Shown: positions 16,063 to 24,650, counted from the first letter of the stretch. The stretch: 64,000 bases of DNA from Paraburkholderia humisilvae (GCF_902859855.1 NZ_CADIKH010000009.1:62001-126000), one strand, 5' to 3'. The notes: generated by a model not told the origin, from the sequence alone. Made by a program: numbers and translations.

Positions 16063-16250
16063 TGCGCCTGCAAGACTACTCACCGGAGACGCTTGTCCAG
16101 ATCGGCGATCGTGTCTTCCGAAAGACGACTACGGGCTCGTTCTGGCGGGAAGAGCACGAGCTTCCCGGCAACTGCGTGAGTCGCCCTTCCGTCAGCCTGG
16201 AGAACATCGAGCAGACCGCCGGCATGAAGCATGTCGTGCTCCATCGCTAG
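16059..16250 (+). CDS. Small hypothetical protein, 63 aa
   Basis: Overlaps the previous gene by 4 nt; two ATG codons in tandem (16059, 16062). Sequence LQDYSPETLVQIGDRVFRKTTTGSFWREEHE suggests a small beta fold. Unknown function. Confidence 0.45.
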   Translation: MMRLQDYSPETLVQIGDRVFRKTTTGSFWREEHELPGNCVSRPSVSLENIEQTAGMKHVVLHR

Positions 16251-16296
16251 TATTGGACATGCAGGCAGCGCTGCTGCAAACAGAAGGAAAACAGCG

Positions 16297-16500
16297 ATGA
16301 TCCAGGAGGTCTGCTACTGGCATGAGGAAATGAGCGAGGAGATCGCTCGCCGTGTGCTCGGCGCGCATTTCGATTACGCGGTCTCCCAGGGCGTCGCTTT
16401 CTGCGAGAGCGGCGCGGCCGGCGCCTGGCGGGCCAACCTGCAGGAATCCTTCGGCGCATTCAAGAAGGCCGCCCTTGTAGCCGCGGCCAACAGTATTTGA
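16297..16500 (+). CDS. Small hypothetical protein, 67 aa
   Basis: ATG with AAGGAAA upstream. Acidic helical protein (WHEEMSEEIARRVLGAHFDYAVSQG) with a conserved-looking AWRANLQESFGAFKKAA end. Last gene of the tight run that starts at 14972. Unknown function. Confidence 0.5.
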   Translation: MIQEVCYWHEEMSEEIARRVLGAHFDYAVSQGVAFCESGAAGAWRANLQESFGAFKKAALVAAANSI

Positions 16501-16928
16501 GTCCGCGCCCGGCACGATCTCACCGATTACCTCATCGCCCGCCACGGGATTCGCGAGGACGTTCGCCACCGCCTCAGTGGACGCACAACGACCTCGACCA
16601 ATCGATCGCCCGCGCCATCGTGCTTCGCATGCAATCTTGCCGATCGCGAGCAAATGTCCCGCGCCACGGGATGGGGTATCCGTGTATCCAGGGCATTCCG
16701 CACGATATCGCTACCCCTGTGGCCCGCGTTCGCTAGTCCGCTCGAGCGCAGGACCGCCGGCGCAACGAGCATGCTCTGGACGCCCGTCTAGAGATCACTG
16801 TCTGACGCCCAGACCGCTTCTTCGTATCCGGTCGGAAGTTCTCAGGGTCGTCAACCTGATTGATGCGTATCAGGAAAGCTTCGCGCAATCCCCATGGAAA
16901 GACTGCCCTGATAGGTTCTGATTTGGAG
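16501..16928 (+). other. 428-nt stretch without a confident gene
   Basis: Several open frames overlap here (for example 16577-16921 plus), but all are Arg/Pro/Ser-rich, lack ribosome-binding sites and contradict each other. It may hold a decayed gene. The last part leads into palindromic promoter copy 3. Confidence 0.4.
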
Positions 16929-16957
16929 TTCCAGGTAAGAAGCACGCTCCATAGAAT
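16929..16957 (+). promoter_or_regulatory. Palindromic promoter, copy 3
   Basis: TTCCAGGTAAGAA (16929-16941), 10 nt, TAGAAT (16952-16957). The layout is identical to copy 2 at 10582, and the right half AAGAA is shared. Drives the gene at 17048. Confidence 0.5.
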
Positions 16958-17047
16958 GCGTAGGTATAAGGCAGGGAAGGCCGATCGCCCGCCCGCCGCA
17001 TCGTCTGCCGCATTCGTGCGCAGGCGTGTCCAGCCGCGGAGAGCATT

Positions 17048-17491
17048 ATGCCGGGCATTTCCCGTCAGGAATTGAAAGAAGTGTTGGGCAGGATCATCCA
17101 GCCGATGGAGTCTGCCTACATCTACAAACAGGCCCGTCAACTGGTGCTGGACGCATTCGAAGATGCGATCGTCGACTTACGTGCCGCACTCAAGGAACTC
17201 CCGGCCGGACGCTGTGCGCAATTCGGCTTGGCCCAGGCGGAAGGCGAGGTGTGGAGCTTTTGGCTGACCCGCGAGGGCGAGCAAAGGATGCTTTGGGCGT
17301 CGGGCACGTGCGAAGCGGTTTTCGAGGACGCGATCGATCCCACCCACTACGACGGGATCAGCGTGCATGACGCGCAGATCGCCACGCGGCTGATCCGCGC
17401 GTGGCTCGTGTCGGCTGACCGCAAGACCGCCTCCTATCCGGTCGCGACGCTGCGGGAAGCCCGCGAGCGTCTGGCGGCCGAACAGCTGTGA
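17048..17491 (+). CDS. Hypothetical protein, 147 aa
   Basis: ATG with GGAGAG upstream, behind palindromic promoter copy 3. Alternating helices and strands (AYIYKQARQLVLDAFEDAIVDLRAALKEL, then EVWSFWLTREGEQRMLWASG) indicate a real globular protein; no signal peptide. Unknown function. Confidence 0.6.
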   Translation: MPGISRQELKEVLGRIIQPMESAYIYKQARQLVLDAFEDAIVDLRAALKELPAGRCAQFGLAQAEGEVWSFWLTREGEQRMLWASGTCEAVFEDAIDPTHYDGISVHDAQIATRLIRAWLVSADRKTASYPVATLREARERLAAEQL

Positions 17492-17556
17492 TGCTGTGAT
17501 GGAGGCGCCAACGAGTCCATGGGCTGGGGTACTGATTTGGTTTTTTGGAGAAACTG

Positions 17557-18084
17557 ATGACCCGGAATGAACGTATCAAGGAACTGAGTCTCGAACGCCG
17601 CAACCTCGCCGCGGGACTCACATGGCCGGAGCGCACCCCATTTCTGCTTAACCCAGATCCGGCTGAGCGCAAACGTCTCAAGCTTGTTGGTTGGATGATC
17701 GCGTTGCTGGCGTTCGGCGCTTTGGCTCCGTTTCAGGGGCCCATCGACTCGTGGTCGAAGTCGTACGAAGCCAGGCAGATGCGTCCCGCGATGGAAACCG
17801 CTATGAAGACCGGCAATCACGCCGCCGGCACGTGGCTCGCTCTGCACTTCCGGAAGGACTATCCGGGCCTGCTCGAGCAGGAGGCCGACGCGGGCGAGCC
17901 GACGGCGATGTTTCGGGTCGGGCGCCTGATGAGCCGCGTCGATCATCCCGAGCGGGCAATCAAGATCGATCCGTCGATGCCGGCTTCCCAGGTGAAGGCG
18001 AAGGGCTTGGAGCTGATGCGTCGCGCGGCGGCGGCCGGCGACCAGGACGCGCTGCAGTACCTGATCCAGAACGGCGGCCTGTAA
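17557..18084 (+). CDS. Membrane-anchored protein with Sel1-like C-terminus, 175 aa
   Basis: ATG at 17557, 6 nt after GGAG; the in-frame TTG at 17545 would overlap that site. One transmembrane segment (about residues 46-65, VGWMIALLAFGALAPF) separates a charged cytoplasmic N-terminus from a helical domain. The end (GLELMRRAAAAGDQDALQYLI) resembles a single Sel1/TPR-like repeat, which usually mediates protein contacts. Role unknown. Confidence 0.6.
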   Translation: MTRNERIKELSLERRNLAAGLTWPERTPFLLNPDPAERKRLKLVGWMIALLAFGALAPFQGPIDSWSKSYEARQMRPAMETAMKTGNHAAGTWLALHFRKDYPGLLEQEADAGEPTAMFRVGRLMSRVDHPERAIKIDPSMPASQVKAKGLELMRRAAAAGDQDALQYLIQNGGL

Positions 18085-18226
18085 GCGGGCCGATGGATGA
18101 AGCCTGGCTGTCCAGGCTCAAGCCATCAGCGAACCTTGACACTCCCGCCGGCCAAGCTAACAAATCAACATTCGAGAACGGATTTTGTAATCGGCGGCAT
18201 GCTGGTCCGCTAACGGAGCAACGATC

Positions 18227-18667
18227 ATGAACCACGTCCTGCACAACATCAGTCCACGCGGTGTCGCGCGTCGCGTCGCACTCGGTCGTTGGGACTACTC
18301 GACCAGACACATCCTCGGCTTGCGGTTCACGATCAATTTCCTTGGGCAAGGCTTTGCGCTCAAACAAGCACCCGCGGGCTTTCTGAGCGGGCGACGCTGG
18401 GTGCTGACGCGCGACACGTCGCAGAAACGCTTCAGCCAGATCGTCGAGATATCGGTCGGTGCGAGCGGGCTCCATGCGTCTGGCTACGCCGTGTATCCCG
18501 GCGGTTGGGTAGGCGAGGTGTACGCAAAGGATATTCATGTCCCGGACGATGACATCGCAACCACGAGGTTGGGCGGCGACAGCAACGCCCGAGTCGTGCT
18601 CGACAAGATGAAGGCTCACATGGAAACCTTGGTTGCGAGCCACATACCCGCCGGTACTCGGCGCTAA
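18227..18667 (+). CDS. Hypothetical protein, 146 aa
   Basis: ATG with GGAGC upstream. Beta-rich (RWDYSTRHILGLRFTINFLGQGFAL, then GRRWVLTRDTSQKRFSQIVEISV). No signal peptide or known motif. 142 nt separate it from the previous gene, enough for a promoter, but I see no clear one. Confidence 0.55.
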   Translation: MNHVLHNISPRGVARRVALGRWDYSTRHILGLRFTINFLGQGFALKQAPAGFLSGRRWVLTRDTSQKRFSQIVEISVGASGLHASGYAVYPGGWVGEVYAKDIHVPDDDIATTRLGGDSNARVVLDKMKAHMETLVASHIPAGTRR

Positions 18668-18682
18668 CGTAGGATCGTTCAA

Positions 18683-18829
18683 ATGAATCAGAAAAATATC
18701 ACCACGGCTGAACTGGGTAAGCAGAAAAAGACTTCGGGCGGCGTTGTCACGCTGGTCAACTATGCCCAGGTCTTCGTGATCGCCGGAATCCTCCTCCTCA
18801 GCGGCTATGCCGCCTTGATGGCTCACTGA
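18683..18829 (+). CDS. Small single-span membrane protein, 48 aa
   Basis: A short gene, 15 nt after the previous stop: MNQKNITTAELGKQKKTSGG, then a hydrophobic helix (TLVNYAQVFVIAGILLLSGYAALM). Charged N-terminus plus one membrane helix is a coherent pattern. The ribosome-binding site is weak (AGGATCG). It ends 11 nt before the next start. Could be a small regulatory or assembly protein. Confidence 0.5.
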   Translation: MNQKNITTAELGKQKKTSGGVVTLVNYAQVFVIAGILLLSGYAALMAH

Positions 18830-18840
18830 GAGAGAGGCAA

Positions 18841-19116
18841 ATGCCGATCAACATGACCTCTCTTCGCTGCGTACTTGCGATCTCGGCGCTCAGCGTCAGC
18901 ATCGCAGCCCATGCCCAGCAGGCACCAGACGCTGGATTGCATGATGGCGAGCCCGGTACCGGCTTCCACCACCACCATCACCATCACTGCGGCGGCCCGA
19001 CGCCGGGCGGCGGCGCGGCCGGCGGGTCATTGCATCGGTGTGGGAACCACCAGTGGCATGGGCGCGGTGACGGTCAGCAAGAATCGCAGCAGCGCACGGC
19101 TGGCGGCACGATCTGA
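18841..19116 (+). CDS. Secreted histidine-rich small protein, 91 aa
   Basis: ATG with GAGAGAGG upstream. Clear signal peptide (residues about 5-25, ending AHA-QQ) followed by a run of seven histidines at about 43-49, then Cys and a Gly/Pro-rich tail. It could bind metal ions in the periplasm, but I cannot name a family. The tail after about residue 60 reads less naturally than the plus-1 frame, so a frameshift is possible. Stop overlaps the next start by one base. Confidence 0.5.
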   Translation: MPINMTSLRCVLAISALSVSIAAHAQQAPDAGLHDGEPGTGFHHHHHHHCGGPTPGGGAAGGSLHRCGNHQWHGRGDGQQESQQRTAGGTI

Positions 19117-19238
19117 TGGAGCGCGCGATGGCGATTAACTGTTTCGCGCCCGTACAAATGGAGCCGCAGGAGCACGAGCCACGCTGGGTCGCACGTTTCG
19201 ATGCGATCTGCACCGAGAACCAGCGAGGCCGCCGATGA
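19116..19238 (+). CDS. Small hypothetical protein, 40 aa, coupled to the methyltransferase
   Basis: ATG overlaps the previous stop (TGATG), and its own stop overlaps the methyltransferase start (ATGA), so three genes are chained by overlaps. Sequence contains NCFAPVQMEPQEHEPRWVARFDAICTE pattern pieces with two Cys and a Trp. Too short to classify. Confidence 0.4.
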   Translation: MERAMAINCFAPVQMEPQEHEPRWVARFDAICTENQRGRR

Positions 19239-20050
19239 GCGCGCGGCGAGCGGAGCTGGGCCAGTTTTTTACTCCGGAGTGGGTAGCGCAAGCACTGGTT
19301 GATCGCTTCTATCCAGGGCTGGGTATGTGGGATCGCGTGGCCGAGCCGTCGTGCGGGGAGGGCGCATTCCTGCGCGCTCTGCCCGACTATGTGCCGGCAA
19401 TCGGTGTGGAAATCGACCCGGACCTGGCGGCGCGGGCGCGCGAGAGCAGTGGCCGCGAGGTACTGGTGGGCGATTTCCGCTCGGTCGATTTGCCGTTCCG
19501 GCCGACGCTCCTGTTAGGCAATCCGCCATTCAAGAGCGCCGTGGTTATGCAGTTCCTCGACCGTGCGTGGGATCTTCTGCCGCGCGACGGTGAGGTCGGC
19601 TTCATCCTGCCGGCGTTTGTTTTCCAGACGGCGAGCGCCGTTGAGGCGTTGTCGGCGCGTTGGAGCATGGACCAGCAAATGCTGCCGCGCAACGTGTTTC
19701 CGCGGCTGTCGCACCCGCTGTGCTTCGCGCGCCTCACAAAGGGCCGGCACGGTCTGATCGGATTCGCGCTCTATCACGAGGCCGCCGCGGTCGCTCGCCT
19801 TGAGACACGCTACCGTGCGTTGCTCGCACAGGGCGAGCGCTCGGTGTGGACGGCCATAACGCGTGCGGCGCTCGAGGCCCTGGGTGGCGAAGCTACCTTG
19901 CGGGAAATCTATCGCGAGATCGAAGGCGCCCGGCCGACCGCGAATCGGTACTGGCAGGAAAAGGTGCGCCAGCAGTTGCAACGCATCGGTCGCCGGGTTG
20001 GTCCTTCACGATGGGCGCTTGCGTCCGGATATCAGCAGGTGGCGGCGTGA
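19235..20050 (+). CDS. DNA adenine methyltransferase (orphan), 271 aa
   Basis: SAM-dependent N6-adenine methyltransferase-like protein. Seen: GQFFTPEWVA (residues 9-18, motif X), AEPSCGEGAFL (36-46, SAM-binding motif I), IGVEIDPD (56-63, motif II) and GNPPF (95-99, catalytic motif IV). The C-terminal part (about 205-265) is helical and could bind DNA. There is no restriction enzyme next to it, so it is probably an orphan used for protection or regulation. Length and motif order are typical of the TaqI-like gamma class. RNA or protein targets are less likely but not excluded. Confidence 0.75.
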   Translation: MSARRAELGQFFTPEWVAQALVDRFYPGLGMWDRVAEPSCGEGAFLRALPDYVPAIGVEIDPDLAARARESSGREVLVGDFRSVDLPFRPTLLLGNPPFKSAVVMQFLDRAWDLLPRDGEVGFILPAFVFQTASAVEALSARWSMDQQMLPRNVFPRLSHPLCFARLTKGRHGLIGFALYHEAAAVARLETRYRALLAQGERSVWTAITRAALEALGGEATLREIYREIEGARPTANRYWQEKVRQQLQRIGRRVGPSRWALASGYQQVAA

Positions 20051-20104
20051 AGGTGCCCGTCACATCTTCACTGTCGTAATAGCCAACCCTCTCTGGAGAA
20101 TTCC

Positions 20105-21082
20105 ATGCAGGAAACCGATACGCGGACCAACGATCCCGAAGAATTTCACGGCCACCCCGAACTCGTGCTGCGCGAACTGCCGGATGGCCGGGTGACGGGC
20201 GTCGCCGTGCGCGAGATGCGCTCCTCGTTCCACGTCAGTTTTGCGGGCAAGTTCGTAGAACCGGAAGAGGCCGCGAGCGGTATCGATAGTCTGCGCAGGC
20301 TCGACCGCAACGATACGTACGGATCATGGAAGAAGGAATCGGACATCGACGCAGGCTCGCTTGACGAAGCGATCGCATTGAGCCCGGAAAGTTCGGTCGG
20401 CCAGAAGTTCGTGTTCGTGTATCGCGTCAACGAATGGATGTGGGGCATCTGGAACAATCCGGATCATCCGAAGCGCAGCGAGGCCCTCAAGCATCTTGCA
20501 GGGCTGGAACTCCGCAGCGTCGCAGATTTCCACGGCACGCGCGTCTCGGCTGCCAAGCGCGCCCAGCGGCCTGGTCTGGATAACGTACGGGCGAACAAGA
20601 CCCTTACCGGTTCCTATCAGGCGCTCGAGATCTCCATCGATCTGCTCGAACAAAGCCATCTGCGAGCACGCGACAAGCAGGACTACGAGGCTCATCCGGC
20701 TGTCCGCCATCTATGCGACTGGTGGAATCGGCACGCGCCGGAAGGAAGTCGGGAAGCCAGCGTTGTTCGTCTGTACGTCTGGAACGAAACGGACCGGATC
20801 TTCAACGCGTGCGATCCGGAGGAGCCGGCCGCACAGGCTGACCAAATGGACGCGTGGCCCAGTTGCGCGCTGTTCGAACACCCGGGCATGCCGACGGTCC
20901 TTGCTTGCTTCTATCGCGGGCGCCGCTTCAACAAGGACGATGGCACAGGCTACACGACCGTCTTTGCGGCCGATGGCAGCAAGGTCACATCCGTCGGGCT
21001 CGACGTGGCGGAGGTTGACGAGGCCTATTACTCACTGATCGGACTTGAAAGGCTGGCCGAGCACGATGTATTCGCCGTCTGA
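20105..21082 (+). CDS. Hypothetical protein, 325 aa
   Basis: ATG with TGGAGA upstream. A long soluble protein with many Trp and acidic residues (VFVYRVNEWMWGIWNNPDHPKRSEAL; later YVWNETDRIFNACDPEEPA). No known motif, signal peptide or membrane segment. Gene starts 54 nt after the methyltransferase. Clear codon bias supports it being real. Confidence 0.6.
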   Translation: MQETDTRTNDPEEFHGHPELVLRELPDGRVTGVAVREMRSSFHVSFAGKFVEPEEAASGIDSLRRLDRNDTYGSWKKESDIDAGSLDEAIALSPESSVGQKFVFVYRVNEWMWGIWNNPDHPKRSEALKHLAGLELRSVADFHGTRVSAAKRAQRPGLDNVRANKTLTGSYQALEISIDLLEQSHLRARDKQDYEAHPAVRHLCDWWNRHAPEGSREASVVRLYVWNETDRIFNACDPEEPAAQADQMDAWPSCALFEHPGMPTVLACFYRGRRFNKDDGTGYTTVFAADGSKVTSVGLDVAEVDEAYYSLIGLERLAEHDVFAV

Positions 21083-21107
21083 ATCTGTTTTCCGTCAGGA
21101 GTTGGGT

Positions 21108-21491
21108 ATGTTTGGATTTGGCATGGCTAGATTCATTGGGTTGTGGTGGCTGGTGGATGCGATCGTCACGTTCAGCTTCGCGACACACTTTGGGCATTCA
21201 GCGAGATCCGCACTGGAAATTGCCGCTGCCGTCTTCGTCGGCCCGCTCGTGCTCCTGCTCGTGATCCGAATTCTGGCGAGGCCTGTTGTCACCTTCTTGG
21301 TGATTCGCGCCGAGCGGCGCCGGGTTTCTATAGAGGCGCGATATCCGCGCACGCGCGTCACATCCCTGTCCAGCGGCAATTGGCTGGTCACGGACCTCGA
21401 TACCGGAAAGACCCGCTGCGAGCTCGAGCGGGACGGTGTGACGGTCGCCGACCGAAAGCCCGCCAGGTTATGGCGGCGCAGTCGAACGTAG
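21108..21491 (+). CDS. Membrane protein, 127 aa, two transmembrane segments
   Basis: ATG at 21108 with CAGGAG upstream. Two hydrophobic helices (about 5-27 and 37-67) and a basic C-terminal cytoplasmic domain of about 60 residues. Follows the previous gene by 25 nt. Unknown function. The following 177 nt (21492-21668) contain no confident gene. Confidence 0.55.
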   Translation: MFGFGMARFIGLWWLVDAIVTFSFATHFGHSARSALEIAAAVFVGPLVLLLVIRILARPVVTFLVIRAERRRVSIEARYPRTRVTSLSSGNWLVTDLDTGKTRCELERDGVTVADRKPARLWRRSRT

Positions 21492-21668
21492 ACAGGTGCC
21501 ATGCGAAGGTCAAAGCAACGACGAAGTATGACGCGGCGTTAATGTCGGCGACCATGATTTGCAGGGTCGAAGACGCCAGCCCCGATCCCGAGTTTGATTG
21601 CGCGCGAGCTGACGCTCGTGCGTCGTCAGATGATTTTGCCGAAATGTTAACCGAAAGGAGTCAAGGCC

Positions 21669-21860
21669 ATGATTGATTCGAAGACGTGTATCCCGAAAGC
21701 CAACGGTACCGATCAGAAGGATGTCTATCGGGAACTTGCGCTGACGCAAGAGGAAGTTTACCAGGTCTCCGGAACCGGTTCTTTGGGGGACGATGCCTCG
21801 TCGTCAAGGCAACTGAGAGATCGGGATGAAAGCCGACACCGGAATGGATCAGCCGCTTGA
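21669..21860 (+). CDS. Small hypothetical protein, 63 aa
   Basis: ATG with AAGGAG upstream. Polar and charged, with GTDQKDVYRELALTQEEVYQVSGTGS in the middle and a Ser/Arg/Asp-rich, probably disordered tail. Converges on the minus-strand genes that follow. Unknown function. Confidence 0.45.
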   Translation: MIDSKTCIPKANGTDQKDVYRELALTQEEVYQVSGTGSLGDDASSSRQLRDRDESRHRNGSAA

Positions 21861-21919
21861 CGTAGTTGTTCTGGACAAAGAAGACAGGGGAAGGCCGGCC
21901 GTCGTCATGCGGAGTATGG

Positions 21920-22456
21920 TCACTCCGGCGCCTGCGCGTTAGTGATTACAAGTCGCGCGACCTCAATGCCGAGGCGTGTCAGCCTGACCTCGAAACGCTT
22001 GCGCGGACACGGCTCGTCCTCGAGCGTAAGCAGGCCCTTGTCCTGGCAGGCGCGAGCGGTGCGCAGCTCGTCTGGCTCACAGCACCAGCTCCTGCCCGTG
22101 TTGAGATCGTCCGCCGGCTCGAACGTGCGCATGAGCTTGGCCTGCGGCGGCGTGAGCTTGACGCGCTTCGCGCCAATCTCGGCGATTTTCTGCTCAAGCT
22201 GGTCGACCGGCACCGCTGCTTTTGCCCATGCCGCGAACGACTGGCGCGTCGAGTTGGCGAGCGGCTTGCCGGCAGCCGACCGGCCGCGCTCGACGATCGA
22301 TCCTGCCACCGCGCTCGCAACGATCTCGTACTGGAGGCAGTCTGTCTCTTCCTGGCCGTCGTACAGCTTATATTCCGGCCCGGCAGCCGTTACGCGGCGC
22401 AAACCCGCCTTACCGTCGGTATAGACGTAGCCGATCTTGATGTCCTGTTGCTTCAT
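21920..22456 (-). CDS. Hypothetical protein, 178 aa, possible winged-helix region
   Basis: ATG ending at 22456 with AGGAA 5 nt upstream. N-terminal 45 residues are strand-rich (IKIGYVYTDGKAGLRRVTA); the C-terminal half (KLTPPQAKLMRTFEP, then RTARACQDKGLLTLE and FEVRLTRLGIEVARL) has the look of a winged-helix domain of the MarR/phage-regulator kind. Could be a DNA-binding protein; the family is not known to me. Confidence 0.55.
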   Translation of the reverse strand: MKQQDIKIGYVYTDGKAGLRRVTAAGPEYKLYDGQEETDCLQYEIVASAVAGSIVERGRSAAGKPLANSTRQSFAAWAKAAVPVDQLEQKIAEIGAKRVKLTPPQAKLMRTFEPADDLNTGRSWCCEPDELRTARACQDKGLLTLEDEPCPRKRFEVRLTRLGIEVARLVITNAQAPE

Positions 22457-22493
22457 CGTATTCCTGGAGGGATTGAGGTAGGGGTATCTTCGA

Positions 22494-23009
22494 TCAGAGC
22501 GGGACGATCGGGATGTTCCAGCCGAGGAACGCTGCTCGGCCGGGCGCCTCATCAACGCCATGCGGAAGACGATCGTCGAAGATGAACCAGTCTCCCGCTT
22601 TCGGCTTGTGGCGAACCCTTCCTTGCCGGAAGGTCAAGCCGTCGTTGTGCAGCACCACCATCAGGACCAGGCCCTCGTCGTCCGTGTGCATGTCTGCGGA
22701 GGCGGTTGCCACCAGCTGTTCCTCGCGGCCCCGGTAGCCGCTGTCGGCGCGACGGTAGCCGAACGTAACGAGATCAGGAAGCCACGCGGCGCTGTCGCGG
22801 CTGGCCCAGCGCGGTGTAGCGTAGGTCTCAACCTGGTCACCGCAGAACTCGTTCTCCTCGGCGACCGTGTAGAACTTGTCAGCCAGGTCGTCCGAGAGGC
22901 GAATGACGTGTCCCGGAATTTCGACCGAGCCGAGAATCGAGCCAAGCGGTAGGGCACCAGCAGCGGGTCGTGCCGGCGCGCGCCGCGGATGGGTGTGAGC
23001 GAGTTGCAT
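22494..23009 (-). CDS. 2OG-Fe(II) oxygenase-like protein, 171 aa
   Basis: The C-terminal half carries MHTDDEGLVLMVVLHNDGL, an HxD pair (H108, D110), followed by PKAGDWFIFDDRLPHGVDEA with H150. This HxD...H triad on a double-stranded beta-helix fold is typical of iron(II)/2-oxoglutarate oxygenases. The N-terminal part is shorter than in most hydroxylases. Substrate unknown; nucleic acid, protein or small molecule are all possible. Start ATG at 23009, with GAGGAA about 10 nt upstream. It lies 37 nt upstream of the previous minus-strand gene and is probably cotranscribed with it. Confidence 0.65.
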   Translation of the reverse strand: MQLAHTHPRRAPARPAAGALPLGSILGSVEIPGHVIRLSDDLADKFYTVAEENEFCGDQVETYATPRWASRDSAAWLPDLVTFGYRRADSGYRGREEQLVATASADMHTDDEGLVLMVVLHNDGLTFRQGRVRHKPKAGDWFIFDDRLPHGVDEAPGRAAFLGWNIPIVPL

Positions 23010-23249
23010 ATCGACTTCGGTTCCTCGTGGTCGGGTATGGGCGGAGTATTGCAGAGTGGGCGCGCCATTCAAGGGTACGGCTCGTACATCCGGATCTTGC
23101 TATCAGGAACGGTCGAAAGCCACAACGCGATCAGGCCGCCCATGAAATTTTCCGAAGCCATTTTCCCGGAAAAGCTCACCCGATTCCAGCTGAGAAGCGA
23201 TCTCCGAAGATTGTCGATAGGCCCATTTCAAGCGAGCCTCATCGGGGCC

Positions 23250-23277
23250 TTGTTTGACGGGCATGCGTCGCTATAGT
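23250..23277 (+). promoter_or_regulatory. Probable promoter in the 23010-23315 intergenic stretch
   Basis: TTGTTT (23250-23255), 16 nt, TATAGT (23272-23277), 38 nt before the ATG at 23316. The rest of the 306-nt intergenic stretch holds overlapping open frames without ribosome-binding sites, plus whatever drives the divergent oxygenase gene. Confidence 0.45.
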
Positions 23278-23315
23278 GACCACATGGCGAACCAGCCAAT
23301 AACCAAAGGATACTC

Positions 23316-23642
23316 ATGACCGTACCGAACAACGCCTTGATGGCTTCCTCGGCATCGCTCGCTCCCGCGCACGAGTCCGCTACCATGACTACGGACCACG
23401 CGGGCAACCCTCTCGAAGCCGGTGCGATGTACTGCTGCACCTTCGTGGAGCTCGACGCACAAGGCGACGAGTACGAGATTCACGGCAATCTGGTGCGCTA
23501 CATCGGCACCGGTCACGGTCGGCTGATTTTCGCCGACGCTGACGACTGGAGAGAGATCGACTGCGAGTTCGACAAGCTCATCCGGCAAGCCTGTCCGATC
23601 GTCGATCCCGCCGCGCACGGCTGGGGCGAGAAGCTGCACTAA
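23316..23642 (+). CDS. Hypothetical protein, 108 aa
   Basis: ATG with AAAGGA upstream. After a 25-residue flexible start the protein is beta-rich (EAGAMYCCTFVELDAQGDEYEIHGNLVRYIG, then HGRLIFADADDWREIDCE), suggesting a small barrel. A paired Cys at about 40-41. Unknown function. Confidence 0.6.
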   Translation: MTVPNNALMASSASLAPAHESATMTTDHAGNPLEAGAMYCCTFVELDAQGDEYEIHGNLVRYIGTGHGRLIFADADDWREIDCEFDKLIRQACPIVDPAAHGWGEKLH

Positions 23643-23925
23643 AATGTCATCTCGCGTAGCCGGGCTTCGGATGACGTGGAAGAACTGGCGTGATGTCCTG
23701 GCGGGACTCGAAAGACAAACGCTCGGTTAGCCACGACGGTGGCGTTGCGACAAGGGGCTCAACCCATCCAGGACCCGGTCGCACCACTAATGTAGCCGGC
23801 TGCGCGACGCGCTATTAGCAACCACGTCCTGGCTGAATTTGGATCGGGCCGGACGGCGGGTTTGTCGCAATGCGAGCAGCATTTTTTCAATCGCCGGTCC
23901 GGTTGGTGTGCCGAAATCTTTTTAA

Positions 23926-23942
23926 CTTCCTGATGGGAAGTT
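23926..23942 (+). promoter_or_regulatory. Palindromic element without matching -10 box
   Basis: ACTTCC and GGAAGT flank TGATG, making a 17-nt palindrome like the repeated promoter element of this window. No -10 box lies at the usual distance; TAGGAT occurs 18 nt further on. It may be an operator for the transcript that ends at the terminator near 24070. Confidence 0.35.
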
Positions 23943-23964
23943 TATCGACGCTTGTGATAGGATC

Positions 23965-24070
23965 GACTCGACGGCACTTCTTCATTACCGTCCCTCGGAT
24001 CGACGTTGCTACGTCGACTGCCTTGGCCCCACGCTGGGATCCCCGTACCCAGTCTGGGGCCATTTTTTTG
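23965..24070 (+). ncRNA. Candidate small RNA ending in a strong terminator
   Basis: In the 495-nt gene-free stretch 23643-24137, a hairpin CGACGT/ACGTCG (about 24000-24016) is followed by a strong intrinsic terminator: outer stem TGGCCCCA/TGGGGCCA (24024-24031, 24055-24062), inner stem CTGGG/CCCAG, and seven T residues (24063-24069). No gene ends nearby on the plus strand (the last stop is at 23642), so a short independent transcript is the simplest reading. The 5' end is a guess. The rest of the stretch (23643-23920) shows nothing I can assign. Confidence 0.4.
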
Positions 24071-24137
24071 TCAGGGCTTGAACTGGAAGCCTCGCGCGGC
24101 AGAATGAGCCGATACATCATTTGAACGCAAGGCTCGT

Positions 24138-24476
24138 ATGCCGGTTTCTACCCGACACTCCACAATCCGTGGTCGCACGAGTTCCAGCAAGCACGCCAGT
24201 CGCGTGTGTTACGAACACGACGCTGCGGGGAACTACGACATTCTGATCGACGGCAACCTGCGGTTCCGGCTCGAACGCGAGAGTCAGTTTCCGGACTTCT
24301 GGTACCTCTATCCGGTCGTCAATGGCATGCGAAGTGATATCAGCGTTGCGACGGAGATCCAGCATTGGGACATTATTTCCCAACTGGAACGGGGGAAGTA
24401 CTGGCTTCCCCGCGACGAGGTCGAACGAACCGAGCGCGTAGCGGTTCATGCGGAAAAGCGTGTCCGTTGGGCCTGA
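24138..24476 (+). CDS. Hypothetical protein, 112 aa
   Basis: ATG with CAAGG upstream. Residues 25-90 form a beta-rich unit (YEHDAAGNYDILIDGNLRFRLERES, FWYLYPVVNGMRSD), and a basic tail follows. Unknown function. Confidence 0.55.
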   Translation: MPVSTRHSTIRGRTSSSKHASRVCYEHDAAGNYDILIDGNLRFRLERESQFPDFWYLYPVVNGMRSDISVATEIQHWDIISQLERGKYWLPRDEVERTERVAVHAEKRVRWA

Positions 24477-24650
24477 CGGCGAGCAGGATGCAGGAGCTTA
24501 ATTTTACCGTGAGACTGCCGTTAACTGCTGGGTTGATGCCGACCGTTAAGATACTGGCGGGCGCAACGACACGTGCTTCTTGATAGGAAAGCTTGTGGCT
24601 TGACCGCGCGGTTTCACATTAGGCTGAAATCATTCGCAGGATGAATCTTC

